Part shown: positions 45,101 to 54,894 of the stretch, piece after piece | How positions within the stretch are numbered: position 1 is the first letter of the stretch | How the letters are laid out: the number at the start of each line of letters is the position of its first letter | NCBI RefSeq assembly: GCF_013340305.1 | Contig: NZ_BLVP01000010.1 | Coordinates: 124,001 to 188,000 of the forward strand | Length of the DNA: 64,000 nucleotides | Origin: Desulfovibrio psychrotolerans | Lineage (GTDB): Bacteria > Desulfobacterota > Desulfovibrionia > Desulfovibrionales > Desulfovibrionaceae | Reading direction: 5' to 3' | The notes under the pieces: model-generated | What the model saw: the letters and a program-made list of their open reading frames with translations, nothing else | What the model was told of the DNA's origin: nothing | The model's database searches: none | Position numbers and translations under genes: made by a program

Positions 45101-46360
45101 TCAGCGAGGCGTTTCCTGTACCGCAGCCTGAAGCACCTGCGTCAGTGCCGCAAGCTGCCTTTCCCTGTCGTAGCAGGCCTGCACGTGTGCCCTTCCGGCC
45201 GCGCCCAGCGCGGCGGCAAGCGCAGGAGAGCGGGCCATGCGGCGCATGTGGTCGGCCATGGTGGCGGCATCGTGTTCATGGCACAGCAGGCCGGTGTGCT
45301 CATGCACTACGGCTTCGCGGATACCTGCATGATACGTGGCCACAACAGGCAGGCCCGAGGCAGCCGCCTCCAGCACGGCGTTGGGCGTGCCTTCCTTGTC
45401 GCCGGTGGGGGCGGTGACGGAATGCTGCACAAAACAGCGCGCCCCGCGCATAGCCTGCGCAACCTCGTCATGGGAAACGGCTCCGGGAAAAGACACGGCG
45501 TGCGCCACACCAAGGCAGGCGGCAAGGCGGATGCACGCCGGACGCAGCACACCATCACCCAGCATGACCAGAGTGGCATCGGGTATGTCGGCGTGCACGG
45601 CGGCAAAGGCCGCAAGCACCGTTTCCGGGGCCTTTTTGTCTACAAATCGCCCAACGCTGACGAACCGGGGCGGGGCATCCTGCGGCGAAGCAGCAGTGAA
45701 CATGGACGCATCTACACCGTAGGGGATGACGTGCAAGCGGTCTTCGGGCGCGCCAAGGCGCAGCAGGTCCTGCCGCATTTCCTGCGAAACGGCTATAACG
45801 GCGGCGGCGTGCTCAAAGAGTGCGGCGTAGCCCGCAGCGTACTTGGCAAGCACAGGGCAGAGCGAAGCGTCGTAACCATGGAAGTGCGCCACCAGCGGAA
45901 TTTGGGCCTCACGGCAGGCTGGCAGCAGGGCCACTCCCGTGGGGCCGTATTGCGCCAGCACCACATCCGTGCGGCCGGAGCGCAGAAACCGGGCCATGTT
46001 CATGGCAGCCTGCCCGTGCGTCTGCGTTTCCGCCTTGCCCGAGGGGGAGAAGAGCTGCGCAGGTTCCTGCGGCAGGCCGGGGTGTAGCACGTTGTCCGCA
46101 GTATCCCGCAGGGCCATGTGGCCTCCGTGCAGCACGGCGTGCACGCCGGATAATCCCCGGATATGGGCACGGATGAACGTTTCGCATTCCGGTCCGGGAT
46201 TGGGGTGCGCAAGGCAGATGCGCAGTGCGGCACCGGAGACGCGCCCGGCGGCGGATTCCGCCTGCGGAGCGGTGCGGGGCGCATGGGCTGTTTCGGTCAT
46301 GCCAGTTCCCTTTATGCCAGTTCCATTCGTGCTTGTGCCATGTATGAATGTTCCGGTCAC
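45101..46360 (-). CDS. family 4 glycosyltransferase
   Basis: A 419-residue GT-B enzyme. The C-terminal half shows the GT4 pattern FVSVGRFVDKKAPETVLAAFAAV, then AGAVSHDEVAQAMRGARCFVQHS and EGTPNAVLEAAASGLPVVATYHAG. The start is uncertain: a GTG at 46360 overlaps the upstream stop, but the first 20 residues are a Gly-Thr repeat (HGTSTNGTGIKGTG), so MTETAH at 46300 may be the real beginning. Confidence 0.85.
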   Translation of the reverse strand: MTGTFIHGTSTNGTGIKGTGMTETAHAPRTAPQAESAAGRVSGAALRICLAHPNPGPECETFIRAHIRGLSGVHAVLHGGHMALRDTADNVLHPGLPQEPAQLFSPSGKAETQTHGQAAMNMARFLRSGRTDVVLAQYGPTGVALLPACREAQIPLVAHFHGYDASLCPVLAKYAAGYAALFEHAAAVIAVSQEMRQDLLRLGAPEDRLHVIPYGVDASMFTAASPQDAPPRFVSVGRFVDKKAPETVLAAFAAVHADIPDATLVMLGDGVLRPACIRLAACLGVAHAVSFPGAVSHDEVAQAMRGARCFVQHSVTAPTGDKEGTPNAVLEAAASGLPVVATYHAGIREAVVHEHTGLLCHEHDAATMADHMRRMARSPALAAALGAAGRAHVQACYDRERQLAALTQVLQAAVQETPR

Positions 46361-48411
46361 GACTGTTCGGGTGCGGCGGGAGTGCAGGCATCAGGCAGGG
46401 GAGAAGCGCACCCGCGCTCGCCGTGCCGGGCTTCCGGTGCCGGGGTTCCTGCGTCCGCATGGGGCGCAAAAGAGGGCTTGCGGGCGGTGGCCCACAGGCC
46501 GGAGCACATGAGCCCTTCATGAAAATGGCTCGGGGGATTGTCCTGCGCGGTGAGCAGCCGGACAACCGGAGCGGCGGCGAAAGAGAGCAGGGGGCGCAGA
46601 ACGCGCAGGTAGCCGCTCTGCAGGGAACGGCGGCGGATGTACAGGCCCAGCATCTGAGCCATGGCCGCATCGAACCCGCCCAGCGGCCGTACCTGCACAT
46701 CGGCAAAGCCAGTTGATTGCAGCAGGCGCTCCAGCGTCCACGGGGTGTAGCGGTAGGCATCACAGGGCACATCGTGCAGGGGCCAGAGAAAGGGCACGGT
46801 CAGGAAAATCAGGCCGCCCGGTGTAAGAACGCGGTGCGCCTCTGCCAGTACGCGGGCCGGGTCCGGGCAGTGTTCCAGCACCTCGGTGAGCACCACGGCA
46901 CCTGCCTTGCCCGGTTCCATGGGCAGGGTGCGTCCGTCCCATGGCATATCCCACGGCGGCGGGGCGTCATGGGGCATATCCTGAGGACCGTAGCCGCCCT
47001 GCGGCATGTCTGCCGTCAGATAGCGGGTGACGGCGGGGGCATCCAGAAACAGCGTGCGGTACGGGGCGCATCCTGCCCCCATGTCCACCACCGTTCCCCG
47101 GAACTGGGGCAGGGTGTGCGTGAGGGCGGCAAGGATGCTGCGGCGGACGGTATACAGGTCCACAAAGCCGGGGCGGCAGCGGGGGCGCAGAAACGGGTGG
47201 TGCGGGGGCAGCAGGCTGGCTGCGGCTGCCGTGAGCGCCCGGAAAGGGGTTGCGCGGTCATCCTCGCGGATGCCGACAGACGGGGGCAGGCAGAGCCTTA
47301 CGGGCATGCGGACGGGCTGCGGGCGGGCAGATGCACCCTGCGTGGCGATGAGGTGCGCCCACGCATCGGCACAGGCATCGGGCGAAAACCGTTCCCGCAC
47401 AAGGTCGCGGGCGTTGCGGGAAAGACGGGCAAAGGTGTGCGGGTCGCGCAGGGCACGGGCCGCTTCTTCAAGATCGCGTTCCGGTTCATGGAGCAGAAAA
47501 CCGGTTTCTCCGTGGCGGATAAGTTCGGGCACGCCGCTCTCCACGGGGGTGGAAAGAGGCACAAGGCCGTGGGCCATGCCTTCCAGAAGGCACAGGGGCA
47601 TTCCCTCGTATTCCGACATGAGCAGCACCGCATGGTGGGTGCGCAGCAGGGCGGGCATGTTCGCGCTGTCCTGCGGAGGCAGCAGCGTGACGCGGGCATT
47701 TGGGTGGGCGGCGAGAATAGCTTCCACCTCTGCGCGCTGCGGTCCGTTGCCCGCTATGGTTGCCTGCGTGTCCGGGAGGGTGTGCGTGAGCCTGCACAGG
47801 GAGCGCGTAACAAGGCTGATGCGTTTCTGGGTGTCGGCGAGCCTTCCGGAATAGAGGATGCGCAGGGGCTGGTCCGGGTGCATGCGCGGCAGAAAATCGT
47901 CATGGGGAAAGACCGCGCTGGAGGGAATCTGCACCACACAGGGGGTGTGTTGCTCCACCATGCGTTTGAGATGGTCGGAAACGGCAACCCACGCATCCAT
48001 GGCCCGCTCCTGCGATGTGCGCAGGAAGAGTTGGGCCAGTTGCCTGTGGAACCCGTCGTCCGAGCGCAGCACGCCTATGCAGCGGATGCCGCGCCGTTTC
48101 AGGTGCATGGCGGCGTAGTAGGCGGCGGGCACGATGTTGGGGACAAACACGGCGGGCGGGCGTTGCTGCACGGCGGAGAGTATCCAGCGCACACGCTCTT
48201 CCGTGGTGGCGTGGTAGGGGGCGTGCTGGCACGGCACGCCCGACCTGTGCAGAGCGTTTAGCGTGGGGCAGGCGCGTACATCCCCGAAGGTAAGCAGCAG
48301 GCATTCCGCCTCTATGCCGCGCTCCCGCAGGGCGGGCAGCAGGCGGCGCAGTCCGGCGTTGGGCCCGCCCACATAGCCGGGGCGGTCGTAGGTGCAGAAC
48401 AGGGCTTTCAT
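46357..48411 (-). CDS. glycosyltransferase-methyltransferase fusion
   Basis: A 684-residue protein with two enzymes in one chain. Residues 1 to about 350 are a GT4 glycosyltransferase (SGRLADTQKRISLVTRSLCRL; EYEGMPLCLLEGMAHGLVPLS). Residues about 400-640 are a class I SAM methyltransferase with GTVVDMGAGCAPYRTLF and VVLTEVLEHCPDPARVLAEAHRVLTPGG. This points to coupled transfer and methyl capping of a sugar. It overlaps both neighbours by four bases. Confidence 0.85.
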   Translation of the reverse strand: MKALFCTYDRPGYVGGPNAGLRRLLPALRERGIEAECLLLTFGDVRACPTLNALHRSGVPCQHAPYHATTEERVRWILSAVQQRPPAVFVPNIVPAAYYAAMHLKRRGIRCIGVLRSDDGFHRQLAQLFLRTSQERAMDAWVAVSDHLKRMVEQHTPCVVQIPSSAVFPHDDFLPRMHPDQPLRILYSGRLADTQKRISLVTRSLCRLTHTLPDTQATIAGNGPQRAEVEAILAAHPNARVTLLPPQDSANMPALLRTHHAVLLMSEYEGMPLCLLEGMAHGLVPLSTPVESGVPELIRHGETGFLLHEPERDLEEAARALRDPHTFARLSRNARDLVRERFSPDACADAWAHLIATQGASARPQPVRMPVRLCLPPSVGIREDDRATPFRALTAAAASLLPPHHPFLRPRCRPGFVDLYTVRRSILAALTHTLPQFRGTVVDMGAGCAPYRTLFLDAPAVTRYLTADMPQGGYGPQDMPHDAPPPWDMPWDGRTLPMEPGKAGAVVLTEVLEHCPDPARVLAEAHRVLTPGGLIFLTVPFLWPLHDVPCDAYRYTPWTLERLLQSTGFADVQVRPLGGFDAAMAQMLGLYIRRRSLQSGYLRVLRPLLSFAAAPVVRLLTAQDNPPSHFHEGLMCSGLWATARKPSFAPHADAGTPAPEARHGERGCASPLPDACTPAAPEQS

Positions 48412-49535
48412 GAACGTGTTCCGTGGGCTGTCTGCGCGGAAGGACGACGGGAATAAGCCGGGGCGGGCAAAGCCTTCCTGACAGATTCTGCCGCCTGAGG
48501 AACCGGTGTGGCTGGTTTGGCTTGCGCGACTGGTGATGCTGGTGATGCTGGCGATGCTGGCGAAACTGGTACAGCTGGCGTGCCGTGCGAATGGGGCGAA
48601 TGCGGCACAAGAGGCCCGTCCGCAACAGCGTTCGGGTGCGCGGCGTGGCAGGGAGCGGGGAAGGGGTGCAGCAGCCGTTCCGCATCCTGCTCCGTCAGGG
48701 ACCAGTGTACGGGCTGGTCCGGATGAAGGTCGAACAGGGGCAGGGCGTAGAGCAGGGGCAGGGATTCTCCGTCTGCGGTTATGCTGCCGGGGATTCCCAT
48801 AACGCCAAGGGAAGTCTCGCCCCCTGTTTTATAGGCCACGCGGGGCGGTGCATCATTCTCAGATCGGGCGTCCGAGCAAGGTTCAGGCCCGTCGCCTGCC
48901 CACAGGGTGTCGGTACGCAGATAGGCCACCGCGCCGTCAAAATGCTGGAACGGAGGAAGCCACTGGCTGCCCGCAGGCTTATCCCACGGGGTTTCGCCGT
49001 CTTGCCCGCGTAGCCGTGCCCCGCCGGACGTTTCGGTCTGGAACGGCATGGTCACGCTAGGGGCGGATGCCGGAACGGACGGGGCCGTGTGCAGCCACGC
49101 GGGGTTGCAGTTGACCGGGGTAGGCAGCAGGGAGAGCAGGGCGTCTGCATCTGCACCTTCGCAGTGCGCCGCCAGCAGGCTGCGTATGCGCGTGGCGGTT
49201 ACGGGGCCAAGCCCCGGAGAAACGGCCAGTATGCGACGGGCAAGGGCCGCTCCTTGCGGCAACGCTGTGCGCAGGTGACGGCGGATGGCCCAAAGGGCCG
49301 AAACCGTATCCGTGCCGGTGTCGTCTGCGGGAAGGGGTACGACATGCACGGGAATGCCTGCCCTAAGGAAGGCTTGCTCCCGTCCGGGCAGCACAATGGC
49401 CAGCGGGCGCACGGCACCCAAGGCCGCGAGCACGCGCGCGGTATGGGCCGCAAGGGCAGGGCCAAGCGGGGACTGCTCGAACAGAAAGCGTTCTGCGGCG
49501 CTGGCGTGGCAGGCGAGAATGCAGGCATCCATCAT
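48408..49535 (-). CDS. unknown protein of the glycan operon, possible nucleotidyltransferase-like N-terminus
   Basis: A 375-residue protein I do not recognise. The first 150 residues (PLAIVLPGREQAFLRAGIPVHVVPLP) have the look of a Rossmann-like or sugar nucleotidyltransferase fold but lack a clear signature. The C-terminal 60 residues are Pro/Ala/Ser repeats (SPASPASPASP) caused by a short tandem DNA repeat. It overlaps neuA and the fusion gene by four bases each, so it is translated with them. Confidence 0.6.
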   Translation of the reverse strand: MMDACILACHASAAERFLFEQSPLGPALAAHTARVLAALGAVRPLAIVLPGREQAFLRAGIPVHVVPLPADDTGTDTVSALWAIRRHLRTALPQGAALARRILAVSPGLGPVTATRIRSLLAAHCEGADADALLSLLPTPVNCNPAWLHTAPSVPASAPSVTMPFQTETSGGARLRGQDGETPWDKPAGSQWLPPFQHFDGAVAYLRTDTLWAGDGPEPCSDARSENDAPPRVAYKTGGETSLGVMGIPGSITADGESLPLLYALPLFDLHPDQPVHWSLTEQDAERLLHPFPAPCHAAHPNAVADGPLVPHSPHSHGTPAVPVSPASPASPASPVAQAKPATPVPQAAESVRKALPAPAYSRRPSAQTAHGTRS

Positions 49536-50485
49536 AGCGGAATCCCGAAATCATACAGGTTTGCGGCAACAGCGCTGTGCGCAAGGGCAAGGTCGTGTTC
49601 CGTGTCGATATCTATCAGTTCCAGCGGGTTGGAGACGAATTCCATGTGCTTGTGCGTAATGTGCGCGGGAAAGACGTTGCGGCCCGAAAAGTGGCCCAGC
49701 GGTTTGAAAAAGGTCTGCTCCGGGTCATGCAGGTGTACACGGCGTGGGGGGGACTTGGGGGCATGCCCCTGTGCTGTACCCGTTTGCGCCGCACTGTCTG
49801 CATGGTTGGTCCCATGGGCAGCTTTCGCACTGCCCATGCCTCCTTCATCAGCCGCATCAGTCGTATCATCTGCATCAGCTGCATCATTCCCATCAGTCCT
49901 GCCATTCTTGCCGCTCTTGGAGGCGTCTTCAGTATCCGCGTCACAGGGGCGGAACAGCGCCGTGCGGGAGGTGGGCGTGCGGAAGGCGGATTGCACAGAA
50001 CCGCATTGCTGCGTCAAGGACACCAACCGCGCTAGATGGTCCCTGTTGCGGAACGGGTTGGTGGGGGCAAGGGTGATGATGGTTCTGACCGGGTACTCCT
50101 CATCCACCAGGTGACGCAGCAGATAAAAATAGGCCCAGTAGGAGCTGCACCGGGCGGTGGCAAATTCCGCCGGTCTGAGGAACGGAACCTCCGCCCCGTA
50201 GTGGCGTGCGATTTCGGCGTAGCGGGGGCTGTCTGTGTTCACGACAACCCTGTCCACTCCGGGCAGGGCACGGGCGATGAGGATGCTGTACGCCATGAGG
50301 GGCAGGCCGCAGACCTCGCGGATATTCTTGTCCGCCACCCGCGTGGAGCCTGCGCGGGCGGGAATCTGAACCACGGTTTTCGACAGGCCGCCGGAGAACC
50401 GGGCACGCCAGTCCGTGAGCGGCATTTCCGTGTTGCGGAAGTAGTGGTTCACCACCTCCTGCTGGCGTCGTTTCATATCTGACAT
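49532..50485 (-). CDS. neuA: acylneuraminate cytidylyltransferase-like protein with low-complexity insert
   Basis: A 317-residue NeuA-like enzyme that would activate a nonulosonic acid as a CMP sugar. VVQIPARAGSTRVADKNIREV (N-terminal nucleotide loop), VVNTDSPRYAEIARHYGA and LAPTNPFRNRDHL are characteristic. In the middle, residues about 170-240 are an Asp/Ala/Gly/Thr-rich insert (DAADADDTTDAADEGG) with no counterpart in the family. The C-terminus DIDTEHDLALAHSAV closes the fold normally. Confidence 0.75.
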   Translation of the reverse strand: MSDMKRRQQEVVNHYFRNTEMPLTDWRARFSGGLSKTVVQIPARAGSTRVADKNIREVCGLPLMAYSILIARALPGVDRVVVNTDSPRYAEIARHYGAEVPFLRPAEFATARCSSYWAYFYLLRHLVDEEYPVRTIITLAPTNPFRNRDHLARLVSLTQQCGSVQSAFRTPTSRTALFRPCDADTEDASKSGKNGRTDGNDAADADDTTDAADEGGMGSAKAAHGTNHADSAAQTGTAQGHAPKSPPRRVHLHDPEQTFFKPLGHFSGRNVFPAHITHKHMEFVSNPLELIDIDTEHDLALAHSAVAANLYDFGIPL

Positions 50486-50619
50486 GCGGCTACCTGTGAC
50501 TACCTATGGCTATCTGCGGCTGCCTGTGGTTGTGGCGGGCGCGGGGAAAAGGCGCGTGCCCGTAGGTGTTGCGTCTGCTGCCCGTGCATATGTCCTCGGC
50601 GTCCGTTCTTCGTGCATTT

Positions 50620-50684
50620 GGCCTTCGCATCTGGTTTTTGCGTCAGGCTTTCGCGTCTGGCTTTCGCATTTGGCCTTCGCGTCT
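50620..50684. repeat. 13-base tandem repeat, five copies
   Basis: Five consecutive copies of a unit of the form GGCYTTCGCRTCT occupy 50620-50632, 633-645, 646-658, 659-671 and 672-684. The surrounding 260-base gap between neuA and the decarboxylase gene holds nothing else recognisable except a second, weaker CTACCTGTGA-type repeat near 50487-50530. Confidence 0.85.
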
Positions 50685-50745
50685 GGTCGGGGTCGCTGCC
50701 GTGGCCTTCCTGTGAACCGGTTCGTCCCGGAAGCGTTCAGAGTGT

Positions 50746-51708
50746 TCAGGGCGTTGCCGTCCTTTCAGAAAGCAGCGCATCAAAATAGGCTATGGTCCTG
50801 TCCAGTCCGGCCTCCAGTTGCACAGAGGGGAACCAGTCCAGTTTTTCCTGCGCAAGGGCGATATCCGGCTTGCGCTGCATGGGATCATTGACCGGCAGCG
50901 GCCTGAATTCTATGGACGAGGCACTGCCCACCTTGGCTATGACCGTGCGGGCAAGCTCCAGAATGCTGAATTCCACAGGATTCCCCAGATTCACGGGGCC
51001 GGTAAAGCCATCGGGCGTGTGTTCCATCATGCGGATGAAACCTTCGATCATGTCGTCAACGTAGCAGAAGGAACGTGTCTGGGAACCGTCTCCGTAGATG
51101 GTGAGGTTTTCCCCTTTAAGCGCCTGCACGATGAAATTGGAAACCACGCGCCCGTCGTCCGGGTGCATGCGTGGGCCGTAAGTGTTGAAGATGCGCACCA
51201 CCTTTATGTCCAGCCCGTACTGGCGGTGATAGTCGAAGAACAGCGTCTCCGCGCAGCGTTTGCCCTCGTCATAGCAGGCGCGCGGGCCTATGGGGTTCAC
51301 GTTGCCCCAGTAGGATTCCGTCTGCGGGTGCATGGCGGGGTCGCCGTATACCTCCGAGGTGGATGCCTGAAAGATGCGCGCGCCGGTGCGCTTGGCAAGC
51401 CCCAGCATGTTAATGGCACCGTGGACCGAGGTTTTAACCGTCTGCACGGGGTCGTACTGATAGTGCACGGGCGAAGCGGGGCAGGCCAGATTGTAGATTT
51501 CGTCCACCTCCACATAGAGGGGAAAGGTGACATCGTGTCGCAGCACCTCGAAATAGGGGTTCTCCAGCAGGTGGATGATGTTTGGCTTGTTCCCTGTAAA
51601 AAAATTGTCCACGCACAGCACGTCGTGACCTGCCTCCAGCAGGCGTTCGCACAGGTGGGAGCCGAGAAAGCCCGCGCCGCCGGTGATGAGAATGCGTTTT
51701 CTGTTCAT
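50746..51708 (-). CDS. NAD-dependent sugar epimerase/decarboxylase, UDP-glucuronate decarboxylase-like
   Basis: A 320-residue extended short-chain dehydrogenase. [16 protein letters not shown] binds [21 protein letters not shown] (catalytic Tyr-Lys) and [22 protein letters not shown] match UDP-glucuronate decarboxylases that form UDP-xylose. It overlaps the next glycosyltransferase by four bases. Confidence 0.85.
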   Translation of the reverse strand: MNRKRILITGGAGFLGSHLCERLLEAGHDVLCVDNFFTGNKPNIIHLLENPYFEVLRHDVTFPLYVEVDEIYNLACPASPVHYQYDPVQTVKTSVHGAINMLGLAKRTGARIFQASTSEVYGDPAMHPQTESYWGNVNPIGPRACYDEGKRCAETLFFDYHRQYGLDIKVVRIFNTYGPRMHPDDGRVVSNFIVQALKGENLTIYGDGSQTRSFCYVDDMIEGFIRMMEHTPDGFTGPVNLGNPVEFSILELARTVIAKVGSASSIEFRPLPVNDPMQRKPDIALAQEKLDWFPSVQLEAGLDRTIAYFDALLSERTATP

Positions 51709-52919
51709 GGCCTTTCCTGTTGAATGGGGGGATACGCCTCGTCCGTGTGGTTCCCTGTCGTGCCTGTTTCAGTCGTGTCGCGGGCCAGTATTTCCCGTTC
51801 TGCTTCCCGCGAAAGGCGTACCTGTGCGCGCTGCTGCACCATGCGTTCCCCATGGAGCAGATCCGGCAGGGCAAGGGCGAAGAATCTGTGCGCCCCCTCA
51901 AGGGCCAGTTCCTTCTGCCGCACCACCGATGCAGGATCGTGCGCCAGCAGGGTGTATGCCTCGTCCAGATGGTGCACCATGCGGGCGCAGGACCAGCGGT
52001 TTTCCATAAAGGCGCGGCCCGCCGCACCTACTTCTTCCGCTTCTTCCGGGTGGGTGAGCAGGTGGCGTAGCACGGGGGCGGCGTCTTCCAGCCGTATGTT
52101 GACAAACGGCACCTCCGCAGTGCCCGAAAAATGTTCAAAGACACGGCGGGTGCGGTCGTCCAGATGGGTGAGCACGGGCTTGCCCTGACTCAGCCCTTCC
52201 AGCCCCGTGAGGTGGTAGCTGCCCGTGACCATGTCGTCCGCCACCACGCGTGAATCCCGCTTGAGGGCAAGGGTGCGCAGAAGCGGCGTTTTGTGCGCCA
52301 GCGCCCATGTGCCCCCGGTGTGCCTGCACACCTGCGTGATCATCTCCAGCATCTGCGGTGCAGCCTTGGTGTTCCAGCGGCAGTCCCACGCCCCGCGCAG
52401 GTTGGTGGGGCTGCAAAACACATGGAACCGTGGCGCACGTTGCGTCTCCCCGGCGGCAAAGGGCAGATAGGCGGGGTGTGTTTCCGGAACAAAGTTGGGC
52501 ACCACGCGGGAGCGGGGGTAATAGCGTTCCTGAAACTGGGCGATGACCAGTGAGGGAATGCGCTGCTCCAGCAGGGTTTGCGGCGATATGCCCATGCGCC
52601 CTGCCACCAGTTCGGGGTGACTGTGAAAATGGCGGATGAACAGGGTGCCCCTGGCAGCCAGCGCGCGGAAGCGGATGGGGGCAAAGTGGGGGCTGTCCAT
52701 GTCCAGATAGTTGTGAAAGTGGATGATGTCCGCCTGCTCCGCCAGTTCAATCGCCCGTTCCGGCTGCTCGGCAAAGACCACGTCCTGCCCGAAGTCCTCG
52801 GTGCCGTAGCGGCACAGGTCTATGAGCCGCGCCGAGTGGCCGGTGTGGGCGTTAATGGCCTGCACCAAACGCAGGGGGGCACCTGCGAGAGGGGTGACGG
52901 CAAAGTGGACAATCCGCAT
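51705..52919 (-). CDS. putative glycosyltransferase
   Basis: A 404-residue protein beginning [18 protein letters not shown], with [18 protein letters not shown] and [18 protein letters not shown], features of family 4-like glycosyltransferases. A C-terminal [16 protein letters not shown] resembles the nucleotide-sugar site. Acceptor unknown. Confidence 0.65.
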   Translation of the reverse strand: MRIVHFAVTPLAGAPLRLVQAINAHTGHSARLIDLCRYGTEDFGQDVVFAEQPERAIELAEQADIIHFHNYLDMDSPHFAPIRFRALAARGTLFIRHFHSHPELVAGRMGISPQTLLEQRIPSLVIAQFQERYYPRSRVVPNFVPETHPAYLPFAAGETQRAPRFHVFCSPTNLRGAWDCRWNTKAAPQMLEMITQVCRHTGGTWALAHKTPLLRTLALKRDSRVVADDMVTGSYHLTGLEGLSQGKPVLTHLDDRTRRVFEHFSGTAEVPFVNIRLEDAAPVLRHLLTHPEEAEEVGAAGRAFMENRWSCARMVHHLDEAYTLLAHDPASVVRQKELALEGAHRFFALALPDLLHGERMVQQRAQVRLSREAEREILARDTTETGTTGNHTDEAYPPIQQERP

Positions 52920-52934
52920 GGCGTGTTGCCTCCG

Positions 52935-54017
52935 TCAGGCTGCGCCGTTCAGGCGCATGGCCAGCATTTCCGGCAGAATCTGTTCGTCCTTGGACACATC
53001 ACGGGTAAGGGTGTTGCCGATAACATTATCCCATGTATCCGGGCCAAGGCCGGTGCCGGGGCTTTTTACGGCAAGGTCCGCCTCGGTGACCACCGTGCCC
53101 GCAGGCAGGTCGCGGGCCGCCACAATGGATTTGCGCAGCTTGCAGGCGGCCTCCGCCTCGCCGGGGAAGATGCGTTTTTCCGTGCCCTGCATGGCGCTTT
53201 CCACCTCTCTGATCATGCGCACCAGTTCGGCCAGTTGCGCCGGTTCCAGCGAAACCTGATGGTCCGTGCCGCGCATGGTTCTGTCCAGTGTGATGTGGCG
53301 TTCCACCAGCACTGCCCCCAGCGCCACGGCGGCAAGGGTGGGGGCTATGCCCCGCTCGTGTCCGGAATAGCCCGTGGGCAGTCCGTAGCGTGTGCGCAGC
53401 GAGTGCATGACAGGCAGGCATATCTGGTCTTCCGGGCAGGGGTAGGAAGAGTTGCAGTGCAGCACGATGATGTTGTCGTGGTAGCGGCGCAGTTCCGCCA
53501 CGGCGCGGTCGGTCTGGGCAAGGCTGCTCATGCCCGTGGAAAGGACCACCGGGGTGTTCATCTCGCCGCAACGACGCAGGTAGGGCGTGTTCACCAGATC
53601 GGCGGAGCATATTTTGATGAGTTCCGGGCGCAGGGTGTGCATGGCTTCAAGGCTGTCCATGTCCCACGCCGAGGCGAAGAAGACCATGCCCAGCGATTCC
53701 GCAAAGGCCTTCAGTTCGGCCATGTCGTGCATGGAAAGTTCCAGTGCTTCTCGGTGTTCGCCGTAGGTGGGGCCAAAGCTGTTGGGGCCGGAATAGGGGG
53801 CGCGCATGCCCGCTTCCGTAAGCAGGGCGGCTGTGCTGCGCTTCTGGAACTTCACGGCGTCCGCGCCTGCGCGGGCTGCTTCTTCCACCATGCTGCGGGC
53901 AAGGGAAAGGCTGCCCTGATGGTTATTGCCCACCTCGGCAACGATAAAGCACGGCAGTCCCCGGCCTATTGCGCGTCCTGAGCGCAGGGTAACGCAGGTG
54001 TTTACTGGGCATCTCAT
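52935..54017 (-). CDS. neuB: N-acetylneuraminate synthase-like enzyme
   Basis: A 360-residue NeuB condensing PEP with an acylated hexosamine to give a nonulosonic acid. The PEP-barrel shows FIVAEVGNNHQGSLSLARSMV and KFQKRSTAALLT, then GYSGHERGIAPTLAAVALGA and the C-terminal SAF antifreeze-like domain after VAARDLPAGTVVTEADL. Start at 54017 gives a four-base ATGA overlap with the regulator gene. No NeuC/epimerase gene follows. Confidence 0.88.
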   Translation of the reverse strand: MRCPVNTCVTLRSGRAIGRGLPCFIVAEVGNNHQGSLSLARSMVEEAARAGADAVKFQKRSTAALLTEAGMRAPYSGPNSFGPTYGEHREALELSMHDMAELKAFAESLGMVFFASAWDMDSLEAMHTLRPELIKICSADLVNTPYLRRCGEMNTPVVLSTGMSSLAQTDRAVAELRRYHDNIIVLHCNSSYPCPEDQICLPVMHSLRTRYGLPTGYSGHERGIAPTLAAVALGAVLVERHITLDRTMRGTDHQVSLEPAQLAELVRMIREVESAMQGTEKRIFPGEAEAACKLRKSIVAARDLPAGTVVTEADLAVKSPGTGLGPDTWDNVIGNTLTRDVSKDEQILPEMLAMRLNGAA

Positions 54018-54628
54018 AGTGTGAATATCTTCTTTTCCCGCATGGCGGGCATGGCGGCAAGCTGCCGGTATATGTCGTCCTGCCGGGCGAACGACGTGAT
54101 AATAACGGCCTGCGCGTCCAGATGGGCGAGAGATTCGGGGGGCAGAACAGTGTGATCGTGAAAGCGGGTGCCCTGTTTGCGCGAGGCGTTGTCCAGAATG
54201 CCCACAACGGTGCATCCGCTGCCCTGCAGGGCGGTGAGAACCACCTCGCAGGTTTCGGCTGCGCCGAAGAGAGCCACTCTGGTTATGCCTTCTTCCGTCA
54301 GCGGCTCAAGCCGCCTGCGGACTATCTGCTTGAGCGAGGCGTATGCCTGCACCATTTCCGAGCAGTAGGTCTCCATGAGTGTTTTTCTTTCCGCCACTCC
54401 CTTGGGAGTGAGAGCATACATGTAGCTTTTCTTGTCCACGGGCTGAAAATCCACAAGGCCCTGCCCCTGCATTTCAGCCAGATATTTGTGCACCATGGCG
54501 CTGCTGGTATGGCAGAATTTTCCCAGCCGGGTCTGGCTGAGCCGGCTGTTTTCCGAAAGAGCCTGCAGCAGGGCCAGGATGCGCAGCTTCACGGTGGGTT
54601 TTATGAATTGCTTGCCGAGAAAAAACAC
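54014..54628 (-). CDS. winged-helix regulator with Rossmann-like C-terminal domain
   Basis: A 204-residue protein. Residues 15-80 (LRILALLQALSENSRLSQTRLGKFCHTSSAMVHKYLAEM) are a MarR-type winged helix like EPS-associated regulators; residues 115-190 (VALFGAAETCEVVLTALQGSGCTVVGILDN) read as a nucleotide-sugar-sensing Rossmann fold. GTG start has AGGGA six bases upstream. It heads the glycan operon and probably senses a sugar nucleotide to control it; this is inference. Confidence 0.7.
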   Translation of the reverse strand: MFFLGKQFIKPTVKLRILALLQALSENSRLSQTRLGKFCHTSSAMVHKYLAEMQGQGLVDFQPVDKKSYMYALTPKGVAERKTLMETYCSEMVQAYASLKQIVRRRLEPLTEEGITRVALFGAAETCEVVLTALQGSGCTVVGILDNASRKQGTRFHDHTVLPPESLAHLDAQAVIITSFARQDDIYRQLAAMPAMREKKIFTL

Positions 54629-54669
54629 TGTCGGTCCCTTTTCATAAACGTTTAGTAGGTTTGTGATTG

Positions 54670-54698
54670 ATGTTAGAGAAGCGATCCGGCTCTGTCAA
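54670..54698 (-). promoter_or_regulatory. glycan operon promoter
   Basis: TTGACA (54693-54698) and TAACAT (54670-54675) are exactly 17 bases apart on the minus strand, 42 bases before the regulator start. This is the strongest promoter seen in the window. Confidence 0.75.
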
Positions 54699-54794
54699 CA
54701 TCACGAAAAAGGGGTGCGGTCTTCCCGGGGGCGTTCACTGCACCCGGCAGGCTGTGCCGCGCGGGGTATGCGGTATGTTTTCACTACAAATAAT

Positions 54795-54827
54795 GCAAAC
54801 GGCGTTCCAGCAGGGAACGCCGTTTGC
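54795..54827 (-). terminator. hairpin terminator after the YbhB-like gene
   Basis: A perfect 14-base-pair stem (arms 54795-54808 and 54814-54827) with a five-base loop, followed on the minus strand by ATTATTTG. The tail is only moderately T-rich. Confidence 0.65.
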
Positions 54828-54894
54828 GAAAAGGAGTGTGTTCAGCCGGGACGTCTGAATGGGGTCGTCCCCGCCGCCGGATAGGCGTACCGGT

